From: an uncultured Prevotellaceae bacterium
GTDB taxonomy: Bacteria > Bacteroidota > Bacteroidia > Bacteroidales > Bacteroidaceae
Direction of reading: 5' to 3'
NCBI GenBank assembly: GCA_900320565.1
Contig: ONSR01000014.1
Location: 1 to 64,000 of the forward strand
Length of the DNA stretch: 64,000 nucleotides
The position numbers were made by a program, and so were the translations under genes. Of the stretch, positions 24,851 to 33,026 are shown piece by piece. The notes beneath the pieces are model-generated. The model was not told the DNA's origin, did not search any database, and worked only from the letters and a program-made list of their open reading frames with translations. Position 1 is the first letter of the stretch. Every line of letters starts with the position of its first letter.

Positions 24851-25540
24851 TTAACCTATCCTTGAGGTCTTCTGCAGAGCCGCCTCGTTGAGAATCTTGA
24901 TCTTACGACCATCAAGAGCAATAAGCCCTTCCTGAACAAAGGCGCTCAAGGTTCGGATGGCATTGCTGGTCGTCATGTTGCTCAGATTTGCCATATCCTC
25001 GCGACTGGGGTAAACACTAAGCGTCTGACCGTCCTCTTCTGTTCCATAACTTTCCTTGAGGAACAGGATGCTCTCTGCCAAGCGACCTCGAATGTGCTTC
25101 TGTGTGAGGTTGACAGTTCGGGCATCACTCCTGCCCAAAGCCACAGCCAATCGATGCATGAAGAACCAAGCCAGTTGCGGATTACGTGTGATGAGTTGGC
25201 GAACCAGGTTAATTGGAATGCTTGCGATGACGGAAGGTTCAAATGCTGCAGCCGCCGTCACATAGTTCTCTTCGGCAAAAGCAGCACGATAGCCAAAGTA
25301 CTCCACAGCATTAATAACCCTCACAATCTGGGCTCTGCCACCAACGCCATCTTTGTATATTTTTACCTTTCCGCTGAGTAGACAGAGCAAATGCGAAGGC
25401 ACATCACCTTCGCTGTATATTGGTTCGTTCTTACGGTAAGCACGCACTTGCATCTCGTCGAGCACCTGCTCACGCTCTTCTATTGTCAGCACCCTGCCCA
25501 TTTCAGGCAATTTCTCAAGAACATCTTCCTTCTTTATCAT
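24851..25540 (-). CDS. Crp/Fnr-family transcription regulator
   Basis: The likely start at 25540 (MIKKEDVLEKLPEMGRVLTI) gives 229 residues. The N-terminal cyclic-nucleotide-binding-like barrel (YSEGDVPSHLLCLLSGKVKI) is followed by the long dimer helix and a winged HTH (YPSREDMANLSNMTTSNAIR TLSAF, where SREDMANLSNMTTSNAIR is the recognition region). There are no Fnr-type N-terminal cysteines, and the cAMP-contact residues are not clearly conserved, so the ligand is unknown. It lies 23 bp upstream of the GH84 gene on the same strand, and its promoter element is at 25560-25567 (TATCTTTG, minus). Confidence 0.88.
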   Translation of the reverse strand: MIKKEDVLEKLPEMGRVLTIEEREQVLDEMQVRAYRKNEPIYSEGDVPSHLLCLLSGKVKIYKDGVGGRAQIVRVINAVEYFGYRAAFAEENYVTAAAAFEPSVIASIPINLVRQLITRNPQLAWFFMHRLAVALGRSDARTVNLTQKHIRGRLAESILFLKESYGTEEDGQTLSVYPSREDMANLSNMTTSNAIRTLSAFVQEGLIALDGRKIKILNEAALQKTSRIG

Positions 25541-25733
25541 TATTATAAGTTTTACAGCACAAAGATACATTTTTTAGTATTTCGAGTCAAGTGTTTTTGT
25601 GTTAAATAACATCTTTTGTCGAATTATTTGCATTTCGTTGATGAAAAAGGCGAGGAAATATTTCTGCAATTGGAGGAAATTATGTAATTTTACGGACAAA
25701 CTATAAACTTTAAACACTAAACTCTAACATTAC

Positions 25734-27677
25734 ATGAGTTATTTACGTTTTGATAAGACGCTGATGACGAACCTGCGCGAGTCTCTTCCTAAGGAGATAC
25801 TTCGTTCGAACCGCTCAGGAGCCTACAGCTGTACGACACTGGTCGATTGCAATACGCGTAAGTATCATGGCCTGCTTGTTGTGCCTGTACCTGGGCTGGA
25901 TGACGAGAACCACGTTCTGCTGTCGAGCCTTGACGCAACCGTCATTCAGCATGGAGCAGAGTTCAACCTCGGACTCCATAAGTACAACGGAGACAACTTC
26001 AGTCCTCGTGGACATAAGTACATCCGCGAGTTCGACTCCTTGCAAGTGCCCACAACTATTTATCGTGTGGGTGGTGTCATCCTGAAGCGCGAGATGATGT
26101 TCCAGCACTTTGAGAATCGCATTATCATCCGCTACACGCTGGTCGATGCTCACAGCGAGACAACACTTCGTCTGCAACCCTTCCTGGCTTTCCGTAGCGT
26201 GCGAGAGTTCACACACGAGAATGCTGGCGTGAATCGTCACTACGACATCGTACAGAACGGCATCTCGACCTGCATGTACAAGGGCTACCCAACGCTCTTT
26301 ATGCAGATTAACAAAGAGAATGAGTTCGTGTTCCGCCCCGATTGGTATAGAGGTTTAGAATACCCCAAAGAACAGGAACGCGGCTACGCTTCTACCGAGG
26401 ACCTCTATGTGCCTGGCTACTTCCAGTTCAATATCAAGAAGGGCGAGAGCGTGGTCTTTGCAGCAGGACTTGAAGAGATAGACACCGACAAACTTGCAGA
26501 GCTTGCAGATTTCGAGGTAAGTGTGCGTACGCCAAGAGACAACTTCTATAACACCCTTGTGAATAGCGCCCACCAATTCATCGTCCATCGTGAACACGAG
26601 GACTATGTCTTGGCTGGCTATCCATGGTTCAAGTGCAGGGCTCGCGACATGTTTGTGTCGCTACCGGGCTTGACTTTGACCAACAACGAGGTGGAGAAGT
26701 TCGAGGCTGTCATGCAGACGGCAGAGAAAGCCATCCGTGAGTTCATTGAAGGCAAGGAGTTGACCGTCAGCGTAACAGAGATTGAGCATCCTGATGTCCT
26801 GCTCTGGGCTGTCTGGTGCATCCAACAATATGCCAACTTCGTCAGCATGGAGAAATGCATCGAGAAGTACGGCCGTTTGCTTAGAGACATCATGGAGTGG
26901 CTACGCGCAGGAGGACATGCTAACTTTCATATTGAGAAGAACGGACTCGTCAGTTGTGAAGGAAGAGACAAAGCAGTCACTTGGATGAACAGTTCTGTGG
27001 GCGGTCGTCCTATCGTTCCAAGAACAGGCTTCATCGTCGAGATTAACGCACTTTGGTACAACGCCCTGATGTTCAGCGCAGAAGTGTGCCGCATCATGAA
27101 GGACAAGAAGTTCATCAAACAACTAGAGGCAGCAGCCCAACTCTGCGAGAAGAACTTTGCTCCGATGTTTATGAACGAGTACGGCTACCTCTGCGACTAC
27201 TGCGTGGACGGCTATCGTGACTATGACGTACGCCCCAACATGATCTTTGCTGTTGCGCTTGACTATTCTCCGCTCGATAGAGTACAGCAGAAGAGCGTGC
27301 TCGACTATTGCACAAAAGAACTCATCACGCCGAAGGGCATGCGTTCGCTTTCACCAAAGAGTCACGGCTACAACCCGATGTACGTAGGCCCGCAAGTACA
27401 ACGCGACTATGCTTATCATCAGGGTACCGCTTGGCCATGGCTCGCAGCATTCTACATGGAGGCTTGCCTAAAGATATTCCGATATAGCAAGCTGAGCTAT
27501 GTGGACCGCTTGTTGGTGGGCTACGAGGAAGAACTCTTCTACCATTGCATCGGCACGATACCCGAGCTCTTCGACGGAAATCCGCCCTTCCACGGACGCG
27601 GTGCCATCAGCTTTGCCATGAATGTCTCGGGCATCATGCGCATCGTGAAACTGCTTGACAAGTATAATGAAGAATGA
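25734..27677 (+). CDS. Glycogen debranching enzyme (amylo-1,6-glucosidase-like, GDE_C)
   Basis: The 647-residue cytoplasmic protein has the bacterial GDE N-domain (about 15-240, SNRSGAYSCTTLVDCNTRKY with HGLLVVPVPG) and a (alpha/alpha)6 C-domain. The C-domain contains VLAGYPWFKCRARDMFVSLP, the catalytic-type segment DVRPNMIFAVALDYSPL, and YHQGTAWPWLAAFYMEA. It cleaves alpha-1,6 branches during glycogen turnover. It is the first of three glycogen genes in a row (debranching enzyme, glycosyltransferase, GH57), a cluster conserved in Bacteroidota. A weak -7 element TAATTTTA is at 25685-25692. Confidence 0.9.
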   Translation: MSYLRFDKTLMTNLRESLPKEILRSNRSGAYSCTTLVDCNTRKYHGLLVVPVPGLDDENHVLLSSLDATVIQHGAEFNLGLHKYNGDNFSPRGHKYIREFDSLQVPTTIYRVGGVILKREMMFQHFENRIIIRYTLVDAHSETTLRLQPFLAFRSVREFTHENAGVNRHYDIVQNGISTCMYKGYPTLFMQINKENEFVFRPDWYRGLEYPKEQERGYASTEDLYVPGYFQFNIKKGESVVFAAGLEEIDTDKLAELADFEVSVRTPRDNFYNTLVNSAHQFIVHREHEDYVLAGYPWFKCRARDMFVSLPGLTLTNNEVEKFEAVMQTAEKAIREFIEGKELTVSVTEIEHPDVLLWAVWCIQQYANFVSMEKCIEKYGRLLRDIMEWLRAGGHANFHIEKNGLVSCEGRDKAVTWMNSSVGGRPIVPRTGFIVEINALWYNALMFSAEVCRIMKDKKFIKQLEAAAQLCEKNFAPMFMNEYGYLCDYCVDGYRDYDVRPNMIFAVALDYSPLDRVQQKSVLDYCTKELITPKGMRSLSPKSHGYNPMYVGPQVQRDYAYHQGTAWPWLAAFYMEACLKIFRYSKLSYVDRLLVGYEEELFYHCIGTIPELFDGNPPFHGRGAISFAMNVSGIMRIVKLLDKYNEE

Positions 27678-27736
27678 TAATTTATAATTGAAACTTGATA
27701 ATTGAAAGACCAAGCACTCTGAGACAAAGGTCAGAC

Positions 27737-27764
27737 TTCAATGTTCAATGTTCAATGTTCAATG
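27737..27764. repeat. Heptamer tandem repeat TTCAATG, four units
   Basis: Four perfect 7-bp units at 27737, 27744, 27751 and 27758 run into the glycosyltransferase start, so each unit contributes an ATG. The same heptamer is at 162-196. Confidence 0.9.
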
Positions 27765-27770
27765 AAAAAC

Positions 27771-29075
27771 ATGAAAGTTCTAATGTTCGGATGGGAGTTT
27801 CCTCCCAAGATATACGGCGGCCTTGCAGTTGCAAGTTACGGCATCACTAAGGGATTGAGCCTGCAGGGAGATGTCGAGACGACCTTCTGCATGCCAAAGC
27901 CAACAGGACAAGAGGAGAAGTTCCTCAAGATAATTAACATGAGCCAAGTGCCCGTCGTTTGGCGCGACGTATGGTACGACAACATCAAGGACCGCTTCGT
28001 GGGTCATACAGCAGAGGACTACTATCGCTTCCGCGACCACCTCTATGCCGACTTCAACTACCTGCAAGGGCTCGACGACATGGGTTGCATCGGCTTCGCT
28101 GGAGGCTATCCAGGCAACCTACACGAAGAGATCAACAACTTCTCCATCATCGCCGGCGTGCTGGCAAGGAGCGAGCAGTTCGACCTCATTCATGCGCATG
28201 ACTGGCTGACATATCCCGCTGGTGTTCATGCCAAGATGGTAAGCGGCAAGCCTCTCTGCATTCATGTTCACGCAACTGACTTCGACCGCTCTCGCGGCAA
28301 GGTGAACCCCACCGTTTATAGCATCGAGAAGAACGGCATGGACCACGCAGACTGCATCATGTGCGTGAGCGAACTGACGCGCCAGACCGTCATCAATCAG
28401 TACCACCAAGACCCTCGCAAGTGCGTGGCAATGCACAACGCCGTCTATCCGCTTAGCGAGGAGATTCAAGCCATCGTTCCTCAGAAGAAGAAAGGCGAGA
28501 AGGTGGTGACGTACTTAGGCCGCATCACCATGCAGAAAGGTCCCGAATACTTCCTCGAGGCAGCTAAGCGCGTGCTGGAACGTAGCCGCAACATCCGCTT
28601 CTGCTTTGCCGGCAGTGGCGACATGATGAACGCGATGATTGAGCTTGCAGCCAGCTATGGCATTGCCGACCGTTGCCACTTCCCCGGCTTCCAACGTGGC
28701 AAGCAAGTCTATGAGTGCTACAAGAACAGCGACGTCTTCGTGATGCCTTCTGTCAGCGAACCCTTTGGTATCGCTCCACTCGAAGCCATGCAATGCGGCT
28801 GCCCGTCCATCATCTCGAAGCAGAGCGGCTGTGGCGAGATACTCCGCAACGTCATCAAGGTCGATTACTGGGACATCGATGCAATGGCCGATGCCATCTA
28901 CAGCATCTGTCAGTACGACGCTCTGCACGACTATTTGGCAGAAGAGGGCATGAAGGAGGTTGACCAAATCACCTGGGAGAAAGTCGGGCTTCGCATCCGT
29001 GAGTGTTACAACCAACTTACAGGTCGCGGATGGTTCGACAATGGAGAATACCTCAACGCCGTGCGTAATATATAA
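27771..29075 (+). CDS. Glycogen synthase-type glycosyltransferase
   Basis: I place the start at 27771, where the conserved N-terminus MKVLMFGWEFPPKIYGGLAV begins; in-frame ATGs at 27762 and 27741 are alternatives created by the heptamer repeat. The 434-residue protein is a GT4/GT5-like GT-B enzyme: the N-domain has LIHAHDWLTYPAGVHAKMVS, and the C-domain has VTYLGRITMQKGPEYFLEAA and PSVSEPFGIAPLEAMQCGCP (sugar-nucleotide site, E-x7-E). It extends alpha-1,4-glucan from a nucleotide sugar. It lies between the debranching enzyme and GH57 genes. Confidence 0.88.
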   Translation: MKVLMFGWEFPPKIYGGLAVASYGITKGLSLQGDVETTFCMPKPTGQEEKFLKIINMSQVPVVWRDVWYDNIKDRFVGHTAEDYYRFRDHLYADFNYLQGLDDMGCIGFAGGYPGNLHEEINNFSIIAGVLARSEQFDLIHAHDWLTYPAGVHAKMVSGKPLCIHVHATDFDRSRGKVNPTVYSIEKNGMDHADCIMCVSELTRQTVINQYHQDPRKCVAMHNAVYPLSEEIQAIVPQKKKGEKVVTYLGRITMQKGPEYFLEAAKRVLERSRNIRFCFAGSGDMMNAMIELAASYGIADRCHFPGFQRGKQVYECYKNSDVFVMPSVSEPFGIAPLEAMQCGCPSIISKQSGCGEILRNVIKVDYWDIDAMADAIYSICQYDALHDYLAEEGMKEVDQITWEKVGLRIRECYNQLTGRGWFDNGEYLNAVRNI

Positions 29076-29106
29076 TAGATAATGTATAATAAATAATATA
29101 GAAAAG

Positions 29107-30615
29107 ATGAAAACTATTTGCTTATACTTCGAGATACATCAACCAATACATCTCAAGCGCTATCGTTTCTTCGACATAGGTACCGACCACTATTACTACG
29201 ACGACTACGAGAACGAACGCGTCATCAACGAACTCTTCGAAAAGAGCTACAAGCCAGCCCTGCAGACTATGCTCGACATGATTGCCGAGAACGGAAAGGC
29301 ATTCAAAGTCGCTTTCAGCATTAGTGGCGTTTCCTTGGAACTCATCGAACAATATGCTCCAGAAATGCTCGACCTCCTCGGCCGTTTGGCTGCAACAGGT
29401 TGCGTGGAGTTCCTTGCTGAGCCTTACAGTCATGGCCTCTCATCTCTTGGCAATGTCGATAACTTCATCGCAGAGACGAAGCGTCAGGCAAAGAAGATCA
29501 AACAACTCTTCGGACAAAGCCCCAAGGTCTTCCGCAACAGTTCGCTCATCTACGACGACGAGATTGGAGCTATGGTAGCAGACATGGGATTCAAGGGCGT
29601 AATGGTGGAAGGAGCAAAGCACATCCTTGGTTGGAAGAGCCCCCACTACATCTATTCCTGCGCTCAGGACGCTCGCCTCTCGCTCATCCTTCGCGACTAC
29701 AAACTCTCCGACGACATCGGCCTTCGCTTCAACGATGCTTCCTGGTCGGAGTATCCGCTCATGGCAGACAAGTGGCTCAGCTGGGTTGCTGCTTTACCAG
29801 AAGGAGAGAACGTGGTCGGCATCATGATGGAGCTTGCTGCGCTCGGCTACTATCAGCCGCTTGGCAGCCACATCCTCGACTTCTTCCGCGCATTGCCGAA
29901 ACTTTCAGGACAGATGGGCATTCAGTTCGCCACACCTTCCGAAGTACTCGCCAAGAACAAACCCGTCAGCCCGCTCGAGGTGATTTACCCAGTCAGTTGG
30001 AACGACGAGGAGCGCGACACCAGCAGCATGCTCGGCAACGGAATGCAGCGCGAAGCCTTCAACAAACTCTACGACGAGAACACCGTCGGACGCATCCTCG
30101 CATCTCGCGACCGCCGCATCCAGCAGGACTGGGACCGCTTGCAGGCAACCGACAACTTCCGATTCATGACCACGAAGAACAACGGCATGGGCACTAATCG
30201 CGGCATCTACGACAGCGAGTACGACGCCTTCACGAACTACATGAACATCCTCGGCGACTTCCTCAAGCGCGTCAAGGACATGTATCCCGATACCGTCGAG
30301 AATGACGAGCTGAACAGCCTCTACACACAGATTGCCAACATGGGCGAGGAACTTAGCGTCAAGGACAACGAGATTAGTCGTCTTCGTGCTCGCCTGAAGA
30401 AATTGGGCTCAGAAGAAGAAGAGGCTCCAGCACCTAAGGAAGAGGCTCCAAAAGCAGAGAAGAAACCTACTCATAAGAAAGCTCCTGCTAAGAAGGCTGA
30501 GCCAAAAACAAAGCCTGCAGCAAAGAAAACACCTGCTAAAAAAGTTGAACCAAAGAAAAAGGCTGAACCTAAGGCAAAGCCTGCAGCAAAGAAAGCACCT
30601 GCTAAAAAGAAGTGA
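29107..30615 (+). CDS. GH57 alpha-amylase-like protein lacking both catalytic residues, with a Lys/Ala-rich tail
   Basis: The 502-residue protein is clearly GH57-like (MKTICLYFEIHQPIHLKRYR with the HQP motif; VEFLAEPYSHGLSSLGN; MLTEG-like VEGAKHILGWKSPHY). In active family members the nucleophile is the Glu of an RNTELIY-type motif; here it reads RNSSLIYDDEIG. The acid/base Asp of MDYETFGE is replaced in MMELAALGYYQ. Both catalytic positions are therefore changed. GH57-like homologues with such replacements are known from Bacteroidota. Residues about 440-502 form a lysine/alanine/proline tail of repeated KKAPAKK/KPAAKK units, like histone H1. A glycogen-binding or scaffold role fits the neighbours. 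Confidence 0.85.
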   Translation: MKTICLYFEIHQPIHLKRYRFFDIGTDHYYYDDYENERVINELFEKSYKPALQTMLDMIAENGKAFKVAFSISGVSLELIEQYAPEMLDLLGRLAATGCVEFLAEPYSHGLSSLGNVDNFIAETKRQAKKIKQLFGQSPKVFRNSSLIYDDEIGAMVADMGFKGVMVEGAKHILGWKSPHYIYSCAQDARLSLILRDYKLSDDIGLRFNDASWSEYPLMADKWLSWVAALPEGENVVGIMMELAALGYYQPLGSHILDFFRALPKLSGQMGIQFATPSEVLAKNKPVSPLEVIYPVSWNDEERDTSSMLGNGMQREAFNKLYDENTVGRILASRDRRIQQDWDRLQATDNFRFMTTKNNGMGTNRGIYDSEYDAFTNYMNILGDFLKRVKDMYPDTVENDELNSLYTQIANMGEELSVKDNEISRLRARLKKLGSEEEEAPAPKEEAPKAEKKPTHKKAPAKKAEPKTKPAAKKTPAKKVEPKKKAEPKAKPAAKKAPAKKK

Positions 30616-31661
30616 GGACAATCCCTTACATATTTAGTATTAACGGCTCCGATAGCACTGGTCAGTCAGGCATCGGGGCCGATATTCAAACTATTGCAGC
30701 CTTGGGAGGGCACGCCCTAACCGCAATAACTTGTATTGAGGATTATGCCTTGCCTTCTGAAGTTGTATTGAAGCAGGTCGAGGAAGTCATCTCCACCTTT
30801 CACCCCAAGGCCATTAAGGTCGGGCTTGTGACGGACAGCGAGACGGTCCAACGGCTGCGCGATGAGGTGATTGCTTGCCGACGGCTTGTCGTTGCGCCTG
30901 GCATCTTTGATGCAGACTGCAAGCCGATGGTCAGCGATGATGTCGTCGAGGCCACCAAGCGCCACCTTGTTCCCGAAGCCCTGCTCTTAATGCTCCGCTG
31001 CAGAGACGCCGAGAAGATGCTCGGCATCTCCATCCGGACAGACGATGACATGCTGGATGCTGCCCGTCGTCTTCACGAAATGGGAGCCGAATGGGTATTG
31101 CTTCGCGGAGCGCGTCACATCAAAGGTCGCCTTATAGCCCTACTCTACAGTCAAAACAAAACGCAGTTCTTCTCTTCTTATAATACAGAAGGCTGGCAAA
31201 AACACGGTGTTGCAGGAGCTCTCTCCGCTGCCATCACCACAAGGCTCGGAATGGGCGACGACGTTCCGACTGCCGTTCGCAACGCACACGACTTCATCCA
31301 CTCGCAGGTCGTTTATGCGAAACCCGACGAGATGGGCGGTCGCTCCATCGACATTTACAACCGCTTCGTCTCACTTGTTGCTGAGCATTATCGGACGGCC
31401 CACGACGTCGCTTTCTATGCCGACCGCCTCTGCATCACGACCCGCTATCTCTCCGGCGTTACGGACAAAGTCGTCGGCAAGTCGCCCAAGCAAATCATCG
31501 CGGACTACATCATGAGCGAAGCCAAGACTTTCCTCGACACCACCCGCCTCACCATTCAAGAGATAGCCGACCGACTCGGCTTCTCCTCGCAAGTCCTCTT
31601 CTGCAAGTTCTTCAAGGCGCAGGAGAAGACATCGCCCAGCGACTACCGCAAGCAACAATAA
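30612..31661 (+). CDS. ThiD-like kinase domain fused to an AraC-type HTH
   Basis: The gene starts at GTG 30612, overlapping the GH57 stop by 4 bp. Residues 1-240 resemble hydroxymethylpyrimidine (phosphate) kinase ThiD or pyridoxal kinase (FSINGSDSTGQSGIGADIQT, ALTAITCIEDYALPSEVV). Residues about 255-349 are an AraC-type double HTH (FYADRLCITTRYLSGVTDKV, TIQEIADRLGFSSQVLFCKF). The anion-hole motif, HGTGCTLS in ThiD, reads HGVAGALSAAI here, so the catalytic Cys is absent and kinase activity is doubtful. The likely role is a transcription regulator that senses a B1 or B6 vitamer. pdxS-pdxT lies 4 kb downstream, but the link is only inference. Confidence 0.82.
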   Translation: MRTIPYIFSINGSDSTGQSGIGADIQTIAALGGHALTAITCIEDYALPSEVVLKQVEEVISTFHPKAIKVGLVTDSETVQRLRDEVIACRRLVVAPGIFDADCKPMVSDDVVEATKRHLVPEALLLMLRCRDAEKMLGISIRTDDDMLDAARRLHEMGAEWVLLRGARHIKGRLIALLYSQNKTQFFSSYNTEGWQKHGVAGALSAAITTRLGMGDDVPTAVRNAHDFIHSQVVYAKPDEMGGRSIDIYNRFVSLVAEHYRTAHDVAFYADRLCITTRYLSGVTDKVVGKSPKQIIADYIMSEAKTFLDTTRLTIQEIADRLGFSSQVLFCKFFKAQEKTSPSDYRKQQ

Positions 31662-31679
31662 TTCTCGTATCAAGGAACC

Positions 31680-32359
31680 ATGAACATTCTCATATCAAGC
31701 TATACATAAAGGATAATCACCGCATCGGCATCGTTGGCCGAAGGACTCATCTGCTTGACGAATTGAGCCGGGAACACCCCTCAAACACTTTTGCTGCTAC
31801 AGCTGACATCACCAAACAAGACGAAATAGAGCAAGCAATCCATTTACTTTACAGAAAACTAGGAAACATCGACCTTGCCATCATTTGCTCTGGCACGGGA
31901 GACCTCAACCCTTCCCTCGAGTATTCTATTGAACTCTTGACAATTGAAACCAATGTAATGGGCTGGACTTCCGTCATTGACACACTCTACAATCTTTTTG
32001 AACAGCAAAACCACGGTCACCTAGTGGCCATTACTTCGGCTGGAGGTTTACGCGGAGAACCAATGGCACCTGCCTATAGTGCAACGAAAGCCTACCAAAT
32101 CAATTATATGGAAGCCCTCCGCAAGAAAGCATTTAAGGCAGGAAACAAGATTGTCGTTACTGATATCCGCCCTGGCCTTGTTGATACTGCAATGGCTAAA
32201 GGTGACAATCTCTTTTGGGTAATGCCAGTCGATAAGGTCGCTCACCAAATCAGCACCGCCATCCGCCGTAAGAAGTCAAAACTCTATGTCACCAAACGCT
32301 GGCATGTTCTCGCAGTTATCAATAAATTCTTACCATTCAGTCTATATAAGAGAATGTAG
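31680..32359 (+). pseudogene. Short-chain dehydrogenase/reductase, N-terminus broken
   Basis: From about 31709 a frame encodes a clear SDR (DNHRIGIVGRRTHLLDELSR, then ICSGTGDLN in place of NNAG, Ser in LVAITSAGG, and the catalytic YSATK). The only suitable ATG (31680) encodes MNILISSYT and hits a stop. It is out of frame with the rest, and the glycine-rich TGxxxGIG cofactor loop is missing. The best explanation is an internal deletion that removed the NAD(P)-binding loop and shifted the frame. Translation could begin at TTG 31763 to give 198 residues without a cofactor site. The catalytic half is otherwise well preserved, so the lesion is probably recent. Confidence 0.75.
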
Positions 32360-32361
32360 TT

Positions 32362-32403
32362 ATGCTGAAGAGCGGCGTGATTATTGATGTGAAGACGCCA
32401 GAG
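32362..32403 (+). pseudogene. Fragment resembling the 5' part of pdxS
   Basis: Fourteen codons read MLKSGVIIDVKTPE, close to residues 14-27 of the PdxS encoded at 35794 ([14 protein letters not shown]). The nucleotides also match closely. The match ends abruptly, and the dispersed repeat begins 30 bp later. It looks like a relic of a second pdxS copy or a recombination scar. Confidence 0.5.
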
Positions 32404-32432
32404 TTTGAGCATTTTATATATAACGCCACATT

Positions 32433-32843
32433 TGACATTTTGCTCGTCTTTTAGGCCGTTTTGCTTACACTCGCGTTTTGGGGCGACTCACGAGAATCGC
32501 TTAAAATTCTCTCGGTGGCACTTTTGTACCCTGAGACAATTTGACGCGCTTAGAACGAAAGAGTTTTGGAACAGGCTATGTATCAGGCTGTTACAAATGG
32601 GCACCGATGCTCAATTTTCAACCTTCGATGCCCGAATTGCCATCTCTGCTTTGCAAAACGAGCTAAAATGTCACGTTTTTCTTCTTTTTTTAGCGTGGAG
32701 AATCGCCAGACTTCACGTAGTTAAATTTCAAACTTAACGTGCTAAGTTGGTCAACTTAACGTGCTATGTTTGAAAACGCAGCGTGCTTCGTTGGCAATTA
32801 TGGCAAGTTTTGTGGCGTTTCTTGGCGCATTAAAAAGTGACAG
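32433..32843. repeat. Dispersed ~411-bp element, copy 2 (inverted; contains 22-bp array D)
   Basis: This is the reverse complement of 21231-21642 with scattered differences. Its right half carries units with cores at 32693, 32715, 32737, 32759 and 32781, exactly 22 bp apart (aacgtgctaagtt-like). A 110-codon frame on the plus strand is interrupted in copy 1, so it is probably not a gene. With the pdxS-like fragment and the promoter region it fills the 667-bp gap before GH78. Confidence 0.88.
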
Positions 32844-32966
32844 ATTGATAGCAATTATGCCATTCCCGTGACAATACGTAAAATCGTTTAGAGGTATCAA
32901 AAAAATGCCGCTACATGACAAAAAGATATTACAATTTGATCCACAACTGCAAAATCTTCACATTTC

Positions 32967-32998
32967 TTGCTCATGACAAAGAGAAAAAGAGTATCTTT
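32967..32998 (+). promoter_or_regulatory. Promoter of the GH78 gene
   Basis: TATCTTTG at 32991-32998, with TTGC about 20 bp upstream near 32969, 28 bp before the start codon. Confidence 0.6.
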
Positions 32999-33026
32999 GC
33001 GATGTATAATGTAAAAACCTAGCATT

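Noticed and set aside
32405..32737. 110-residue plus-strand ORF
   Set aside because: It lies in the dispersed element; the matching frame in the other copy stops early, so it is probably not a gene.
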